Assembly: GCF_001949145.1 (NCBI RefSeq)
Contig: NW_019091358.1
Span: 984,053 to 1,048,052, forward strand
DNA from: Acanthaster planci
Taxonomy: Eukaryota; Echinodermata; Asteroidea; Valvatida; Acanthasteridae
DNA: 64,000 nt
Direction of reading: 5' to 3'
The notes under the pieces are model-generated. The model did no database searches. It saw only the letters and a program-made list of their open reading frames with translations, and was not told the DNA's origin. Positions 49,603 through 61,400 of the stretch are shown here, in pieces. Position 1 is the first letter of the stretch; each line of letters opens with the position of its first letter. The position numbers and the translations under genes were made by a program.

Positions 49603-49677
49603 AATACGGGCGTTTTACAATAGTGCGCCTCCAAGAGTTTGCAATGCGTTCACCAATCACAAGGCGCGAAATCTGTC
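49603..49677 (+). repeat. Dispersed repeat copy B (partner at 12542-12616)
   Basis: Ungapped 84 percent match to 12542-12616. Here the sequence continues into unique DNA, so this copy can define the right boundary that the gap hides in copy A. Confidence 0.8.
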
Positions 49678-51165
49678 GACCCTTTCCAAACGCGCATTGG
49701 GTCAACAGATCTTGGACTCGGGACCTGAAATTTCTGCCCCGTGTCCAGTCTTGCTACATATTTGTTCAGTTTTGTACAGACTCAGTCTCGCGTTGAAGCC
49801 CTCAAGTGTTCCTGCATTACGTCACTGAGCTATAACCAATTATAATGAAACTCCTTCAAAACAAAAACAAGTAAAAAAAATCGGATGCCCTTTAAACCCG
49901 AACTCGTTTTTTAATTCCTCAAAATAACCCGTTTCTAACACTGAACTAGCCCACTAGATGTTCTTTTGCCTAGCCAAGTCAGAAATCCACTTTTTTTCAC
50001 TCTTTGAGTCCGACGGTGTCTCATCCTTCAGTTGAGTGACCTGTCTGTACATTATAGGCTGCTGGGGGATCACCCGCCCTCCACGAGACGCACCAATGAT
50101 ACAAAGTCTTTGCGCATTCACATTTCTTTTTCTCATACAAAAGACAATAAGCCAAAAACAAGTAACCAGCTTAGTTATTGTTGCTTGACGAACGATAATC
50201 TTTCGCTAAACAAATTTTTCCAATACCTTTTCCCCAATAATTTTCGGCGACACGCTTGGCTTCCAATGACTCCAATTACCGGCACTTATTAGCTACCGTG
50301 TATTACAAGCAATTAAATTATTATTGCACATGCAAACGATTCATCAAAATATCGCAAGTTCCTGCCCAGCATGTAGTTAACACTTCGTCGTTTCCAACAG
50401 TCCATAGGCTTACGACAGCCTAGCCGAAGATGCTAATAATGACGATCGCGATAATGATGATGGCCGTGATGACCTCCGCGCCGTAAGACACTTCTTAATT
50501 CATTTTGACGGTGATAATTTTGTCGATTCGGTTGAGCCAACAGGCGGCAAGGGGCCCTCTTCCATCCAGCGCCCGTCCTGCGGCACTCCAGAGACTTGAA
50601 GCAGACGAGCCTGACAATTTTTTTACACTATTAACATTACTGGGCTGCTCGCTGTTATTTCCCGAGTGACCAGGCTGGGGCAGGCGGCAAGATCCCAATG
50701 TTGGACTTACCAGATTGCTGTTTTTATTGACGTGTTCCGGTGGGTTTTGTATCTGTGACGTGTGTGTGTGTGCCGACCGCGGTGCTGATCAAGCCAGTAA
50801 ACCCAGCCGCGAGTTGGCGGAAGCGGAGAGGTATCTGACCGGTCACACGAATGCGGGGAGGTCCACTGTAGGAACGGGAACCTCCGAAGTTGGGGGCACA
50901 GTGGGGGAAACGACACTTTTGCCGTCTTTGACCACGAACAAAGACTATACGCGATGTCATGTATGGGTGAAATTTTATGTTTTCCGAGCAGACATCGTTG
51001 GGCATCAAACCTTTCTCAAAATGTGTATTCACTTTCAAGAACTAACAGAATAAAGTGAAATGAAGTATTGAAATTAACAAGTTCATCAAATGCCAACTGA
51101 TAGGACGCGATTGGGGCTCCTGTGGGAAACTTATTTGGTGGTGGCAGCGGCGAGTATCCAGTAGG
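49678..51165. other. Non-coding stretch with a GT run
   Basis: A short (GT)n lies at about 50759-50772. The segment 50400-50960 is richer in GC and in ATAATGATGA-type sequence. No frame has a recognisable domain. Confidence 0.4.
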
Positions 51166-51183
51166 GGAGGAGGGAGGAGGGGC

Positions 51184-51202
51184 AGGGGGCAACTTGCCCC
51201 CT
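51184..51202. repeat. Perfect palindrome AGGGGGCAACTTGCCCCCT
   Basis: Two 9-bp arms around a single C. The preceding 20 nt are purine-rich (GGGGAGGAGGGAGGAGGGG). It may be the fused end of a foldback element. Confidence 0.8.
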
Positions 51203-54200
51203 GACGGATTTTGTTTAAATTTATCTTATCTTATTTTCAACTGAAAATACATCATAGGTGAGTAGGAGAGAAACTGATCGGTATATTTATTTATCAAATA
51301 AAGAGGATATGTTTTTTCTCATGTTGAATGAGCCCGAAAGTGCATTCGTTTTAAATATGCCCCCATCCGACATCAAAAGCTGTATACGCAACTGGGTGGT
51401 GGCTAATAGGGGGAACACTGACATATATCGATGATCTTTTGTTGTCATTTATTTACTGAATGTTAAAATTTGTAAGTAAATCTTGTTAATTTCAATTAAA
51501 AAAGACACAATTTTCAATTACGACCAAAAGCATCCCTACGAACCGCCCTGCATATTTCGTCCCCAACATCATGCAATTCTTCAATTGATTGGTTTGTCCA
51601 TCCATTGTTGTCCGCTCTTTGCAAGTCAGCTGGTTAAAATCAGGTAAGGAACTTAGGGCCAAGGGAGGCGACACTTTCCGGCCGGATCATCAATACTTGA
51701 AATTTCTGCGCAATATGCCCAGGATCATTGATGTCTGGACGGACATTCATGACCGGTACTTCTTTTAAGCCCGATCGAGGCCGTCAAATTTAAACAGTAT
51801 ATATGCACTGCCCCCAAAGTTGATTAGTGCCTTCCCCTATGTATGTCCTTGTCCGCCGTCTCTTTAGGGGTTTGGACGGGGGTCCCGCTTCAGCAGGTCC
51901 CTTGGCGAAGCAAACGACAGGTGTCTGAATTGCTCACTCGAAAGCAATCAATTAACACCACTGAAGTGACCTCATGAAACTTGTTCCCCAAAGATCTCTC
52001 CGCATTGTAAAAAAGGGCTCGATTAGTTTGCATCAATATTGTTGGATTCTTCGTGCAAGAGTCAATGAATGCTCGAGCATGACCCTTTCCTGGCCTGAAT
52101 CACGCATGAGTAAAACTGTCAGATTTATTTTGCATGTTCCCCAGATCTGATTTATTTTGCATGTTCCCCAAAAAGATGAAAAGTAGACATGGCCAGCAAA
52201 AACAAATATTAGAAAAACGAAAACGAAAAACACCAATTGTCCTGTATTCAGCATTGCAAGCAACGTTTCCCGATAGCCACAGTAATGTGAAGAGGAAACC
52301 GGGGCAAGGGCCAGAAAGGTGCTTTAAGCATTGATGAAAGAAAGGTTATTTTCCCATCCACCCCTTACCCCTAAAAATGGCCATAAAGTGTAAACGAAAG
52401 AAATTCCCAGTTTGTTTAGCCCCGTACCAAAAAAAAAAATTACCACCTATAAAAATTTGTTTTGACCCCATGAAATTCGACATTTCTGGAAATCAGGGTA
52501 GTTTAGAGCCAAAACCAGTCTTGAACTCCGAATACACGCGGATCCGATACTTTTGTAACCGCTTGTCACAATCTGAAAACTCGTATCTCTCTTCTTAATT
52601 CACACCCCCCCCCCAATCCTGGAGGTCATTGCCTCAAAGCTTGACAATTTTCATCTGCCTCAGCTATAATTCCCCTACCCGGTTCATTTTGTTTCCTGTA
52701 AATAATGCATATCTGCATGTTCGATTATACATGTATGCCTTTGTGCCGATTCCGCAACATCGACAGTAAATTAAACAAACAGGTATTGGGCCTACGGGCG
52801 CTGGGTCTGTCCCCAAGTGAAGTCAGTCCGAATTATGCGAACACGGACGGGCACAATCAGAGACACGGCTGGAAGTGCGGCGCGGGTCCCGGTGTAACCC
52901 CCCCCCCTGCTCGTGAAATGCGCGAGGCTATCTTATTAGCAGAAAATGTGTTGCGAGGAGTCGGCTGAAATAAAAGGCGACAGCCCAAATCGCTGCTTAA
53001 CAAGTTATACACTTTTTGCAAACACGGGGACCAGGCCTGCCCGCCTTGTGGATATTTTCTCCACGACTTCCTCTTCCTGCGACGAATTAGAACTAAATGC
53101 TGCCCATTACCGCATTCAAAACCTCGCAATGTTGGCCAGTCTTTTCGTCTCTCGCTTCTCTGGGCGCTGTACTTAGACCTCTCATTACTCAATAATCGAG
53201 TTGTTGAGAGCACACGTGCCTCTAATTGTAGAGGAGTTGCCGAGGGTACAGAGAAAGGGGGTGAGGTGTTCGAAGCTGGTTTTGCAATCTCCGTGAAGGA
53301 TTAAGTTGTCGTACTTCGGTACTTCGCGGTTCCGCTCGCGTGCTCCCACTTCAACGTCGCACGTGGACAGGGTCAGCTGTCTTCATTTCACGGTAGCACC
53401 TCCTTTGCCGGTACATGCCGCTCGACTTCCCCGCACGGTCTTCAAGATATACATCATTGATGCCATAATTCACAACGTTTTGTAAAATTTATGAAGGGGA
53501 TCTGAGATTTACTTGCGCCAACGGTTCGGGCAAAGTGATACGCATGTATTGTTTAGGCGCTGCCCCAGCGTAAAATTTGGTTAAGTGCACGTGATTAAAG
53601 AAAAGAGTGCCTACCAGCCACGTGTTATTGGTGAGGTACACGTCCTTATATCAAAAACATAGGTCTACGGCAAAAACCAAGTAAGGCGGAACTGTGCTGT
53701 GCTGATCTGAGCACAGCTTTACCTCCTTTTTGGCGTTGAGTCTCAGATTCGGGAATTATTTTACCCCCCGGCTGAGACCAATAGGTTAAATGTAGATCTA
53801 TTGTTGGTGGGGAAAAGATTGAAGTGAAGGCTTGGGCTATAGTTTCCCACAACAACCGGCTTGAGTTGAGGCCCAAGAAGACATGGAACCAAAATTCTGA
53901 AGGTCTATATTAAAGCACATTGTTACGCACTTGACAACGCCACATGCCCCCCACCCCAGTTTTCCAGGAACTTTTGTTCGCCATAATAGGGGGCCAGGGG
54001 TGCAACTATTTTTATTTCTTCATCAAAATTTAACATCTCGTCATCATAGCGTTATATTCATCATCATAGCATTATATCGTTTTAAAAGTTTCAAAAGTGA
54101 AAAGGCACAAAATTTGCTTCTGTAGAACGTTACAAGTCCAGATAATGACGGTGAACTCTGATGGTCTATGATTGGCTGGAAGTTATATCTTTGCGTGAGG

Positions 54201-55725
54201 CTAACTGTGAAGCGTGGCCAATTATATGCAAGAGGTGCAGATAAGTACTTGGCAAGTCCAAACCTTCCCCAGTGCTTCCGAACTGCGTGCGTCCACGATT
54301 GGCCCAATCTCTGAGGGTGGAGCCAGAACAGCGCGCGCTGCAAGATTAGCGGCTTAAGTTTTATGCATAAGGTCACGGACAAAAGGATAATCGTGGAACA
54401 GGAAGAAAAGCAGCATCTCGTTCGGTTTACTTTTCTACCGAAGGTTGTAAACCTGACGTAATGCGTCTTAGGTGAATGAAATCTAAATAAAGCCTTGGAA
54501 ATGGGAAATGCGTGGCCTCGATCGAGAGAACAAATGCCTATGAGTCACCGACCGAAAAGTTTGAGCCGCGATCCTTTGTTCCCTGATTGCACGGGGGAAT
54601 TCCTACTCCATTGGTGATTTCCTGTGTACTGTTGTTGTTTACTTAAGCTTGGCTGACCATTTCTCTGGTCATCATTGTGTCAAGTGTCAGGGAATTATGA
54701 CGGCCATTTATACAGTCTTGGGTCATTCATTCACAGGGCTTGACCACAACTGGGGTTCGCCCTTGGCACCGGACTTTCTTGGAAGCGGGGTGAAAAGGTG
54801 ACAGCGCCATCGCGCGTTGACATACCAAGCCCGCATTCTTCAGTGTTGACAACGTCACAAATTGCGATCATGTTTTAATTACAAGCAAAACGAGAATGCA
54901 TAGCCTTGACCGCCAGCCGTCAGTTTGGTAGTGGTGTACGTGTGACCTGGCACGAACGGACTGTGGTAACTTAACATTCTTGATTTTTTTTTTCCATTCT
55001 TTTACCGTGGTGAGGTCAAAAGCATGTTTTTGTCCTTTAACGAGCGATTGATTATTAGAGCGAAAGTGCACGCAAACGCCAATCTTTGTGCTGGGAATTC
55101 GCGACATTCGCCAGTGTTGGAATGTGTTGAATGTGTGAATTTGCAGCCGAAATTAAACTTTGATCAGACGTCATAATTTCTCGTTCGTCTTCGATTCGCT
55201 GAGCAGATTTTACTGTCACAGCGAAGGTTCTCATTTCTAACTTGACATCTGTTGTGACCTAATGTTCGCTTCATGGCCTAAACCTCCCGTAATTTGGATT
55301 GAAACATGCAAGTTCGATTAATAAACGAGGCACTTTCACATTATTCCAGAAATCTGTCAACTCTGAAGACAAAATGCCCCGGCACTCATTGATTAATCAA
55401 TGCACATAGCTAAAGCATGTAGGAACAAAATGGGAACCCATGTTTTATCTTGTTCTCCGAATATATCATATCATGGACTCTGGAGGTGTTTTCCTACCTC
55501 CATGATCATATTCAGTATACCGGTACTCTGTGAAATGGGGTGATGTCAGACTATGTGGGGTTCCAGACATCACTTGCACTTGTTACATGTGGCTCGAAAT
55601 ATTTAGATATAATTTATTGCAAATTTGAAATCATTGTAACGAATTCGTATCGAACTTTTATTTCGTCGCTGTAATTTCTTTACCCTCAGGTTCCCAAAAT
55701 GAAAAGTTTTACCTCACTTTCAATT
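51203..55725. other. Non-coding stretch (4.5 kb)
   Basis: A 118-codon minus-strand frame (52857-53213) has no recognisable domain. C runs occur near 52606 and 52900. Nothing else is supported. Confidence 0.4.
52122..52170. repeat. Direct repeat, 22-bp unit twice
   Basis: The unit that begins GATTTATTTTGCATGTTCCC and ends CA occurs at 52122-52143 and 52149-52170 without mismatch, 5 bp apart. Confidence 0.9.
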
Positions 55726-55763
55726 CAAGATGGCCGACACGTGAAAACAGTCCAGTGACGTAA
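55726..55763 (+). promoter_or_regulatory. YY1 / E-box / CRE module
   Basis: CAAGATGGCCGAC (55726-55738) fits the YY1 core AAGATGGC. It is followed by CACGTG (55738-55743) and TGACGTAA (55756-55763). Three good motifs in 38 bp, in a CpG-containing patch, suggest a promoter or enhancer. I see no ORF downstream that it could serve, so a non-coding first exon is possible. Confidence 0.35.
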
Positions 55764-56545
55764 GACGAGCCTTTTTATTAGCGAGGGTATAATCGACGAA
55801 AGGGATTTCTCCCCGCCCGCCTACCCCGCATTATACTTACCACCCCATAGCCGAGAACTGCGTGCACTATGTCCACTCCCACTCAATAATAGATGAAGAC
55901 ATCTCCTACAGGAGACAGCCCCTTCTTGAAGCCGTGACAGCCGGGCATTTCCTTAACGTCCCCAGTGTTGGAAGGGAATGCATGCAGGGGGGCTGGGGTT
56001 AAGAGCCTCCAGCGGATGTTGTTATCAATATGATAAATATTTTGTGGGCGCAATTAACGAGTCAGACCTGGGTGGTATTTAATGTGCATGATGCATGCGC
56101 CTGGATTACCAGCACCTGTCTGCCCATAACCAGTCAGAAATCTTGGGTCAGATGTTCTAAATCAATTCTGATGTTCTGACTTTATTCTGTGTGACGGGAT
56201 GCTGTGTGCCTTGTCTGGAGCCATTTATTAATCAGTTGAATTAGTTAGTTAGAAACCTGCCTTTGATCGACACGTGGCGAATAGGGCCAGCGATTTCTAA
56301 CTGAATTAGAAATAATTGCAATACTGCCATCAAAATGTTGCACTCTCTTCATTTTCGAGCGCCTCGTGAATCTCTCGTTCGTTTTCTTTGAAATACAGAG
56401 AAAACATTTAGGACAATGGTTGAGATTTCTTTTGATTTGTTTTGTTGAGTGCATTGTGACAGACAGCCAAAACACTAATTTACCACAGACACGTCAGAAT
56501 TACTTTTTTCTACTTGAAAGTGCAACCCCTTCCCGCCCCTCCCCA
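55764..56545. other. Non-coding stretch
   Basis: No gene or repeat recognised apart from the start of the C-rich minisatellite. Confidence 0.45.
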
Positions 56546-56605
56546 AAACGCCCCTCCCCCAAACGCCCCTCCCCTAAATGCCCCTCCCCTAAACGCCACT
56601 CCCCA
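56546..56605 (+). repeat. Minisatellite, 15-bp unit, four copies
   Basis: Units AAACGCCCCTCCCCC, AAACGCCCCTCCCCT, AAATGCCCCTCCCCT and AAACGCCACTCCCCA follow without spacing. A partial unit precedes them. The frame through the array reads SPKRP repeats, which are only the translated satellite. Confidence 0.95.
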
Positions 56606-58420
56606 AGCACCTGACGTGCATATACTTTTGGGCAGTCTCAAACGCCTCAAACGCCTCGCCTGTTTGTTCCAACTTCGAATTCCAATCTCGAAAATGGGCC
56701 AAAATAACCTCCGTCGTTATTATCGCATATGTTAGTGTTTTCACAATTACTCTGTTATATGACATGGCTTAATGGTTTCTTCCTAGCAGGGTTTCATATC
56801 CTCATAGTATACTATAAATAGTATTATAATTGAGACATCTGTTAAGCAATCGGACTTTGACGGACAGGTGGTGTTGAAATTAACTTCCTTGTCAGTTCTG
56901 TCGGCTGATTCCGGTAACATTTGGCGAATTTGGGTAGAATTCACCCAAAAGTTTATAGTACATGTATTTTATCCAACTTAGAACTAATCACCCGTTTTCG
57001 AGTGTGAGGAACATGTGTAGTTGAATATTTAACAATGTTTAAGGAAGGTGGTGACTCCCCCCCCCTTGAAAAAAGAGAGACAGGCAACCCGAGAGACAAG
57101 TAAAAAATTAATTCCTGTCTAACTGATGCATTGATAAAAACTGATCAAAACAACAGATGAACCCCTCGGACAATAACCGGTGATTGGTATTTGATAACTG
57201 GATTGCGACACCCGTCGTAATTACACCTTACAAGATTTTTGTTGTGTCGTATCGACACCTCACGAGATTTTTGCTGTGCTTGTTTAATATACATTTTTTT
57301 CACCCAACTTGATTGAAGTGACAAGACAAAAAAGTACAATTAATCTTTAAAACAAGGCGCTGCTACTGAGTGGCTGAAGACTAAAGGCCTGGGGGTACGG
57401 TGCCGCGGTGGTTGTACATAATTCAGCGGACGATTGAAGCTGCCAAATCGACTCAGATCAGGCCCTCGTCCAGATAACACATCCCCCTCAAACAAAGGGT
57501 CCCGGCGTTTCCATTACGGCATTATCAAGTTTACTTACGGCCAATGGATACATTGATGTCAAACCAAGCGGAAAGGTTACCCACAGGAAAAAAGAAGGAA
57601 AATGAATAATTCTCATCCACAGATATAATTTAGTCTTAAGTTTTGACCGGCCTGCGCATTGTGTTTATGTGGTATGAAATATCCATGTTGGATACGCGTT
57701 GGCCATGGGGTCAATAGTCGCTCAGACTTTGACTCCGGTTCAACATGCAGGCGTTTGTGGGGACGCTCGAGGGCGTCTTAGAAATCTTGCATTTTACGCC
57801 GACATATACCTCCCGTATCAAAAGCTTTATGACGCCACATGCAATTGCCACCGAAAACACTCGAAAAGCCCCAGCCTGATCAACGGGGCATGCTGACTTT
57901 TATTTCCCTCCTTCCGTTACCCCCGAATTACAACTTCATCATCACCGAGTAAGCGGGAATATGCAATCAGCCTTTCGTCAATAAAGAAAAATTCTGTAAT
58001 TGCAAAACTGTCTGCCTTGCGCTGTTTACTCGTGGAAAAATAATGACCGGGAATTCATGCATCTTAATTGGCCCGTCATTTCTGGTTGGGAGTCCCGGGC
58101 CGTTCCGGGCGTCATCATTTGAATACCATCGCCTTTCATGTACACAACAATCCACTGCGGGATTTCAGCCCCAAAAGGCTCGCCGTAAGCCATGGCCCAT
58201 GTATAAATTCGCCCATGTTACTTTCCGCGATTGTGGAGTTGAAGCGTAACGTTCCCCGGAGTCCACGCTTCTTCTCATTTCGGCATTATGCAAACAACTT
58301 CTTTCTCCCCCATCAGCGTAAAAAAAAAACCCGAGACGGTTACCGTGTATACACACAAGAGTGTAATCGACGTTGTGTATCGCGCAGAATCGGAGGACGT
58401 CTCATAAATTCCATTGCCGT
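56606..58420. other. Non-coding stretch, GC-richer from 57380 onward
   Basis: From 57380 to 58420 the sequence is less AT-rich and contains motifs such as GATAAC, CTTAATTGG and CCACTGCGGG, but no recognised exon. A 120-codon frame (58068-58430) has no known domain. Confidence 0.35.
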
Positions 58421-58424
58421 CGCT

Positions 58425-58483
58425 TTATAAATCTGTCTAGATCCCCCCTCCGTGTCTCTCTTGAGACGCGGAGGCTGTCTAGA
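58425..58483 (+). promoter_or_regulatory. TATAAAT followed by a 12-bp hairpin between direct repeats
   Basis: CTTTATAAAT (58422-58431) is a TATA-like or Cdx/Hox-like site. Downstream, 58447-58458 pairs with 58463-58474 through 12 base pairs (one G-T) around a TCTT loop. The hairpin is flanked by direct repeats CTGTCTAGA at 58433-58441 and 58475-58483. It is not the canonical histone stem-loop. A second TATA-like TATTTAAAG lies near 58500. Confidence 0.35.
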
Positions 58484-61400
58484 GATCGCCTTCAGGCCTG
58501 TATTTAAAGAAGTCCGCTGCCAACACAGATCACAACAGCAAACATTTTCTTAGCCATGCTTTCTTTACCTTGCTAGTTGGAGTGGAGTTTGTGGGTTCCC
58601 GGTCAGTGACCTGGAGGAGTTTTCCAGTTTAGTTGGACTTTGTCTGCTCTGTAAATTCAGCTCACAGGATGCTGCTCAGGGAGCGTTGTCTGGACATAGG
58701 CCACAACAGATCGTGTTTTTATGCATTACCTGTTGAGCCTTTGATCAATACCAGGCATCTCTGAATAAGATGACGCAAATGGAGAGTAATGTATGAATTG
58801 CTGAATACTTTTAGTCAAGTCGGCCGAAAATGCCACTGTGATAATAACCTCTGAAATTAAAGAAAGGACGCGAAAATATGTAACCTTTAAGTGAAAACTA
58901 TGCCGTGTTTTACCTTGTGCATGAGGGTCTGTACAGAATAATGAAGGTGTATTATGAATCGCGGGCGAAAAGCGATCGATGAGGGGCCAGCCGTCGAAAG
59001 TGAAAATTAGACGGTGCGCGCGTGGGAGACCGTCCCGCGCTCCAATCGTGGAGTGTTTGCCCTGTGATTGAGTTGCTGTACCTCTCTGCGAGGAGGGAAA
59101 TCTTCTCGTGAACGGAGGTCCTAAAGCGACGGGGTAAATATCCTACAGGCATCCCAGGGTACGGTGCCCAGTGATACTGTCAAGGTCAGGAAGTCGCCGT
59201 CACTTTCATCTCGCGGAGATGAAAAGCAAAATGAGATTGCCCGTAGCCGTTTCCCCGGGCACCCCGCCGAAGTAATTGCGCAAGGTTGTCCCAGGCGAAG
59301 AAAAGACAGGAGGACTCCAAGGTATAACTTCCAATCTGGGCAATGGCTTTCGGGCAGGAAACAGCCAGTGACACTTTTACGGCTGGGGACATGTGACAGG
59401 TACCCCTATAGATGCGCACCTGTTAATCAACTTGATGACCCACTCACGTACCGGGCAAATCATCTTTCCGCGCTATCCCATCTCTCTTTGTACCGCCAAT
59501 TCAAGCGAGGTTCTATGGCGGCTTTTTCACACCGTCCACCGCTAGGGAGACAGCGTCACTTCTCGTAGCCAGGCGGGATGCATTTGGACTTGATCCCTTC
59601 TTTTAGAAGCCAATATAACCGTATGGATTATTTTCCATTTCTCCCTACTTTTTCTTATACAGGTTTGCCTGTATGATTAGTATTTCGCCGTGGCACCGCG
59701 GGTCCCGGTTGGCCCGTTTTCGTCCATCCCCTGCAAGAAATCTGATTAGATTGAGAAGTTTTGGAAGATTGGAACTCTTCTAAGGAAATTGCTTGCATGT
59801 GCATTTACTACCGTAACTCGTGCCAATATCAGCATCTGGGTCCATCAAGGCTGTTCCCCCTCTCAAGTTCGACTCTAAAATTGTTCTCAGCATTGAAATG
59901 GTCTATCATGACTCATCCTTTTCCATGTCCATATTTCTGTTCTACAGAGGTCTGTGTTACTGCAGCCTAAGCCGCAGAGTAATCGCTTATTACAAGACCG
60001 CGGTGAAGACAGACTTGGGAAACAATCACCCTTCGAGAAGCTTTTCTGCAGTGAAATTTTTTGCTATTTCTGTCTTTTCCATTTCGTTTTTCCCCCTCTT
60101 TTTCTGATTTCTTTTTCTGTTTCTGACGTCATTTTCTGCCCCCAAAAGAGTTGATTGTCTTTTGCCCAACTTGCTTTCCATTGTTTGTGATGACGTAAGG
60201 TTTGTAACTTCTGATTGGAAAGTGCACACGACTGGATGTATTTCGAGGCAAAAAAATACACAAAATAGAGAGCAGCGGGAATGGTAGAAACATGTCTTCT
60301 TCACCACCTTTATCATTCAACTGTTCCACAGTGACATGTTTCTAACGAGATACAGTGTACATGCATATTATACTTGCTTTTCAAAGCGGGTGCGTAGATG
60401 GGTGAAAACGATACGTTAATCACGACTGATTGTGAAATTATAAATTCTAAGTATCTGTCTGAGGCCGGCTGCTCGTCACACTCTTTTAGTAATTAATCCT
60501 ATCAAAGAGTTGCGTGCCATATTACAGCAAGGTCATTGGATCAATTGAGATGTCGTTTTTCACAGATCATTACCGGTAAGTTAATCCACTTTCTACGTTG
60601 TTTTCCATCAGGTACGCTCCTGCTTACTTGGAATGTTGCAACTGGCGTCGTTTTGTTTCCCAAAAGGGGACTAAAGACCGGTCCATACGTGCTGCCATCA
60701 GAAATTCTGATTTCCTGGTCAGCAAGGCTCCTCAGTTATCTTTGCCATTGGTAATCTTTGATAGTCTTTTCTATGCTACCTGTATTGTGGACGCGTTGAA
60801 TATAGATTGCAAAGTGCTAACAAGGCAGGTTGAAATGATTCCTTTCGGAATCGGTAGAGTAAGGGGCACGCCATAGCCCACATACCAGCCCATCAGCTTG
60901 GTAGTTTGCGTGGGACTTTGTCGCGTCTTTGTCTTTTGAATTGCACGTTCTTTCCAGTTTCCAACAACCCTGTATAATTTTGTTGCGGAAGTACACGTTC
61001 ATGTATATGGCTCAAGATGGATACAGGTGCTTATTTCTCACCTTTAGGATCACTCGACACAAGCGTCCATCCAAATGAGATCACCTGCCTCACTTTTGAA
61101 CGGCATCTTCGTTGACGGAGTTGGCAGCAAAACCTTCAATGCATAAAATCTCAAGATTAAAAGCATTCGGCAGCGAGTGCCATGTGAAAATATCTGTCGA
61201 ATGTTGAATTAGCAGAATAAAACAACTGATATTTTCGTTGAGAAATTGATACATCCACAGACATACATCAAGGGTGACTGAATATACGTTCCTCTTTTCT
61301 TAAGAGAAATATCTCAAAGGATACTAAATGCGACTTTGTCATTTAACTTCGAGTTAAATTGTTCCTTGCTCTAGAGATATAGATGAGGCGACACGGTCCA

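Noticed and set aside
56366-56614. Frame with SPKRP repeats resembling a histone-tail or structural protein
   Set aside because: The repeats are the translation of the 15-bp minisatellite.
58447-58474. Histone mRNA 3' stem-loop or intrinsic terminator
   Set aside because: The stem sequence and loop do not match the histone consensus, no histone ORF is nearby, and bacterial-type terminators do not apply.
59164-59568. 134-codon plus-strand open frame
   Set aside because: Arg/Ser-rich product of a GC-richer patch, without a recognised domain.
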